Made by a program: the position numbers and the translations under genes. Positions 16,017-17,069 of a stretch of 17,069 bases of DNA are shown here, one piece after another; position 1 is the stretch's first letter, and the number at the start of each line of letters is the position of its first letter. Source of the DNA: DRTC01 sp964521025 (lineage in GTDB: Bacteria > Cloacimonadota > Cloacimonadia > Cloacimonadales > TCS61); contig CAZFPK010000062.1 of the NCBI GenBank assembly GCA_964521025.1, forward strand, positions 1 through 17,069, in the 5' to 3' direction. A model generated the notes under the pieces. That model searched no databases. It was not told the DNA's origin and was given only the letters and a program-made list of their open reading frames with translations.

Positions 16017-16868
16017 ATGTCAGATATTTTAACTATACAAAATGTTTTGGGACGGTTAAATCATACTTTCCGTTCGCAGAAATTTGAGAATCCGGAATTG
16101 AACTCGGAATTGATTTTATCAAACATCTTAAATCTTGAAAGGTCCGAACTTTATTTATCTAACCGAATTGTAATTTCCGAAAAAGATTTCAAGAAGATCC
16201 AAAAAATCCTGAACAGAAGATTGAAGCACGAACCTCTGCAATATATTTTCAGGGAAACAGATTTTTTTGGATATTCAGTTTTTGTTAATAGAAATGTCTT
16301 GATCCCCAGACCGGAAACAGAATTTTTAGTCGAGAAGATCATCGCTGAAAATTCTAGTGTTCAGACCATCCTCGAGATCGGAACAGGCTCGGGAGCGATT
16401 GCAATTGCGCTTGCAGGAAATCTAATCCAGGCGAGGATCGATGCTGCCGATGTCTCGAAGAAAGCTCTTAATATTGCTCGTAAAAATGCTGTGAAAAATA
16501 AGGTCGGGATCAATTTTATTTATTCCGATTTATTTGAGAACATTTCCGGAAAATACGATCTGATCGTTTCCAATCCTCCCTACATTTCAAAAACGGAATA
16601 TGTAAAACTTCCTCCTGAAATTCGACAATTTGAACCTGAAACAGCATTGCTTGCTGAAGATAATGGTCTTTATTTCTATAAAAAAATATTAGCGGAAGCA
16701 AAAGAACATTTGACGGAAAAAGGTAAAATTTATTTTGAAATAGGGTTTGATCAAGCAGAGAAAGTTAAGGAAATTGCTTTGATCGAGGGTTTTGAAAATA
16801 TCGAGATTACGAAAGATTTGACCGGATTTGACCGGATAGTCAAACTCACCCCCAGCCCCTCTCTTTAG
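16017..16868 (+). CDS. prmC: Peptide chain release factor N5-glutamine methyltransferase
   Basis: PrmC (HemK) methylates the glutamine of the GGQ motif in release factors RF1 and RF2, using S-adenosylmethionine. The 283-residue product has the N-terminal helical domain (1-about 85), then a Rossmann methyltransferase domain with the SAM loop EIGTGSGAIAIAL (120-132) and the substrate-glutamine motif NPPYI (186-190). The end, DLTGFDRIV, is family-like. The last six residues (TPSPSL) and the stop codon are encoded by a palindromic repeat, so the original C terminus was probably different. There is no clear ribosome-binding site before the ATG. The usual partner prfA is not next to it here. Confidence 0.94.
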   Translation: MSDILTIQNVLGRLNHTFRSQKFENPELNSELILSNILNLERSELYLSNRIVISEKDFKKIQKILNRRLKHEPLQYIFRETDFFGYSVFVNRNVLIPRPETEFLVEKIIAENSSVQTILEIGTGSGAIAIALAGNLIQARIDAADVSKKALNIARKNAVKNKVGINFIYSDLFENISGKYDLIVSNPPYISKTEYVKLPPEIRQFEPETALLAEDNGLYFYKKILAEAKEHLTEKGKIYFEIGFDQAEKVKEIALIEGFENIEITKDLTGFDRIVKLTPSPSL

Positions 16869-16880
16869 AAAAGAGAGGGG
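16856..16880. repeat. 11-bp palindrome overlapping the prmC stop codon
   Basis: CCCCTCTCTTT (16856-16866) pairs perfectly with AAAGAGAGGGG (16870-16880) across a 3-base loop; the prmC stop TAG spans 16866-16868. There is no T run on either strand, so it is not a standard intrinsic terminator, though it could protect the 3' end of the mRNA. The CT-rich arms and the preceding ACCCCCAG resemble dispersed repeats that encode LTPSPS-like tails in many genomes. A related palindrome lies at 16996-17014. Confidence 0.75.
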
Positions 16881-16985
16881 GTACAAACTGGTCGCTTAGG
16901 TGACACATGCATCAGCTAATATGATACTGTTAAAGCTGTTACCTATGTGCCCCGGTTTAAAGTGTAACCTGTGCATAGGTTGTAC
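16881..16985. mobile_element. Possible 105-bp inverted-repeat element or IS remnant
   Basis: The stretch begins GTACAA (16881-16886) and ends TTGTAC (16980-16985). Its ends form an imperfect inverted repeat of about 25 bases sharing GTACAA, a CT pair and AGGTnACAC. The motif TGTnACCT appears three times: on the minus strand as TGTGTCACCT (16898-16907), and on the plus strand at 16937 (TGTTACCT) and 16963 (TGTAACCT). There is no ORF of useful length. Repeated subterminal motifs within inverted ends suggest a MITE or the joined ends of an insertion sequence whose transposase is lost. The family is not established. Confidence 0.4.
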
Positions 16986-16995
16986 ATATATTTTC

Positions 16996-17014
16996 CCCTC
17001 TTTATCAAAGAGGG
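16996..17014. repeat. 8-bp palindrome related to the prmC-end repeat
   Basis: CCCTCTTT (16996-17003) pairs with AAAGAGGG (17007-17014) across the loop ATC. The arms are a shortened version of those at 16856-16880, pointing to a common dispersed repeat family. The two palindromes flank the 105-bp inverted-repeat stretch. Confidence 0.6.
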
Positions 17015-17033
17015 AGGTAGTGTAACATAATTT

Positions 17034-17069
17034 ATGAAAGATTATGAAAAGAGATTTCATAATAAAGAG
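17034..17069 (+). CDS. Possible 5' end of a gene cut by the window edge
   Basis: An ATG at 17034 opens a frame of 12 codons (MKDYEKRFHNKE) that is still open at the window edge. A GGGAGGT at 17012-17018 could act as ribosome-binding site, but it lies 15 bases upstream, which is far. Twelve codons cannot identify a product, and the stretch overlaps a 9-bp inverted repeat, so this may not be a gene at all. Confidence 0.2.
   Translation, partial: MKDYEKRFHNKE
17041..17063. repeat. 9-bp inverted repeat at the right edge
   Basis: ATTATGAAA (17041-17049) pairs with TTTCATAAT (17055-17063) across a 5-base loop. It is AT-rich with no T run. It falls within the first codons of the possible gene at 17034, where it could occlude initiation, or it could be chance in AT-rich DNA. 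Confidence 0.4.

Noticed and set aside
16815..16837. Tandem 10-base repeat GATTTGACCG near the end of prmC
   Set aside because: The encoded DLTGFDRIV matches the usual PrmC C-terminal pattern, so the repeat is most likely coincidence rather than a slippage product.
1..17069. CRISPR array, defence, toxin-antitoxin or biosynthetic cluster
   Set aside because: No regularly spaced repeats and no genes of these kinds are present; all confident genes are core transcription, translation or secretion genes.

Overview
This window is a core translation and transcription locus of a bacterium. It holds the tRNA-tufB cluster, the secE-nusG-rplKAJL-rpoBC (beta) operon and the first three genes of the str operon (rpsL-rpsG-fusA), joined end to end on the + strand, followed by a separately transcribed prmC. 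Sampled lines range from about 27% to 50% G+C, so the genome looks moderately AT-rich. The large insertion in the trigger loop of RpoC (SI3-like) and the two lineage insertions in RpoB are of the kind found in Gram-negative and FCB-type bacteria. My best guess is a Cloacimonadota-like or other FCB-superphylum organism, from general resemblance only and not established.

Layout. Bases 3-338 hold four tRNA genes: Thr(TGT), Tyr(GTA), Gly(TCC) and Thr(GGT). They are followed after 35 bases by tuf (EF-Tu). Then come rpmG (L33, 49 aa), tRNA-Trp(CCA), secE, nusG, rplK, rplA, rplJ, rplL, a strong 10-bp hairpin, rpoB (TTG start), rpoC (GTG start), rpsL (GTG start), rpsG and fusA. A textbook intrinsic terminator follows fusA at 15887-15925. 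After a short repeat-bearing gap comes prmC, whose stop codon lies in the loop of an 11-bp palindrome. The last 200 bases hold palindromes, a roughly 105-bp stretch with imperfect inverted ends, and possibly the first codons of a further gene. No stretch longer than 300 bases lacks a gene; the longest gaps are 15833-16016 and 16869 to the end.

How the genes work together. EF-Tu and EF-G drive decoding and translocation; L33, L11, L1, L10, L7/L12, S12 and S7 are ribosomal proteins; PrmC methylates the release factors. RpoB/RpoC form the RNA polymerase core with NusG as elongation factor, and SecE is a core subunit of the Sec translocon. Gene spacing is very tight from secE to fusA, with the one likely control point being the rplL-rpoB hairpin. 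tufA and the S10 operon, which often follow fusA, are absent here.

I found no undescribed multi-gene system. The most interesting points are: (1) EF-G has non-canonical residues at both domain IV tip loops (Q507 to H and H583 to N in E. coli numbering); (2) the 3' end of prmC appears to be supplied by a dispersed palindromic repeat; (3) a small inverted-repeat element sits between two related palindromes at the right end; (4) a hairpin attenuator or processing site lies between rplL and rpoB. Start codons were corrected for rplA, rplL and rpoB from ribosome-binding-site placement.
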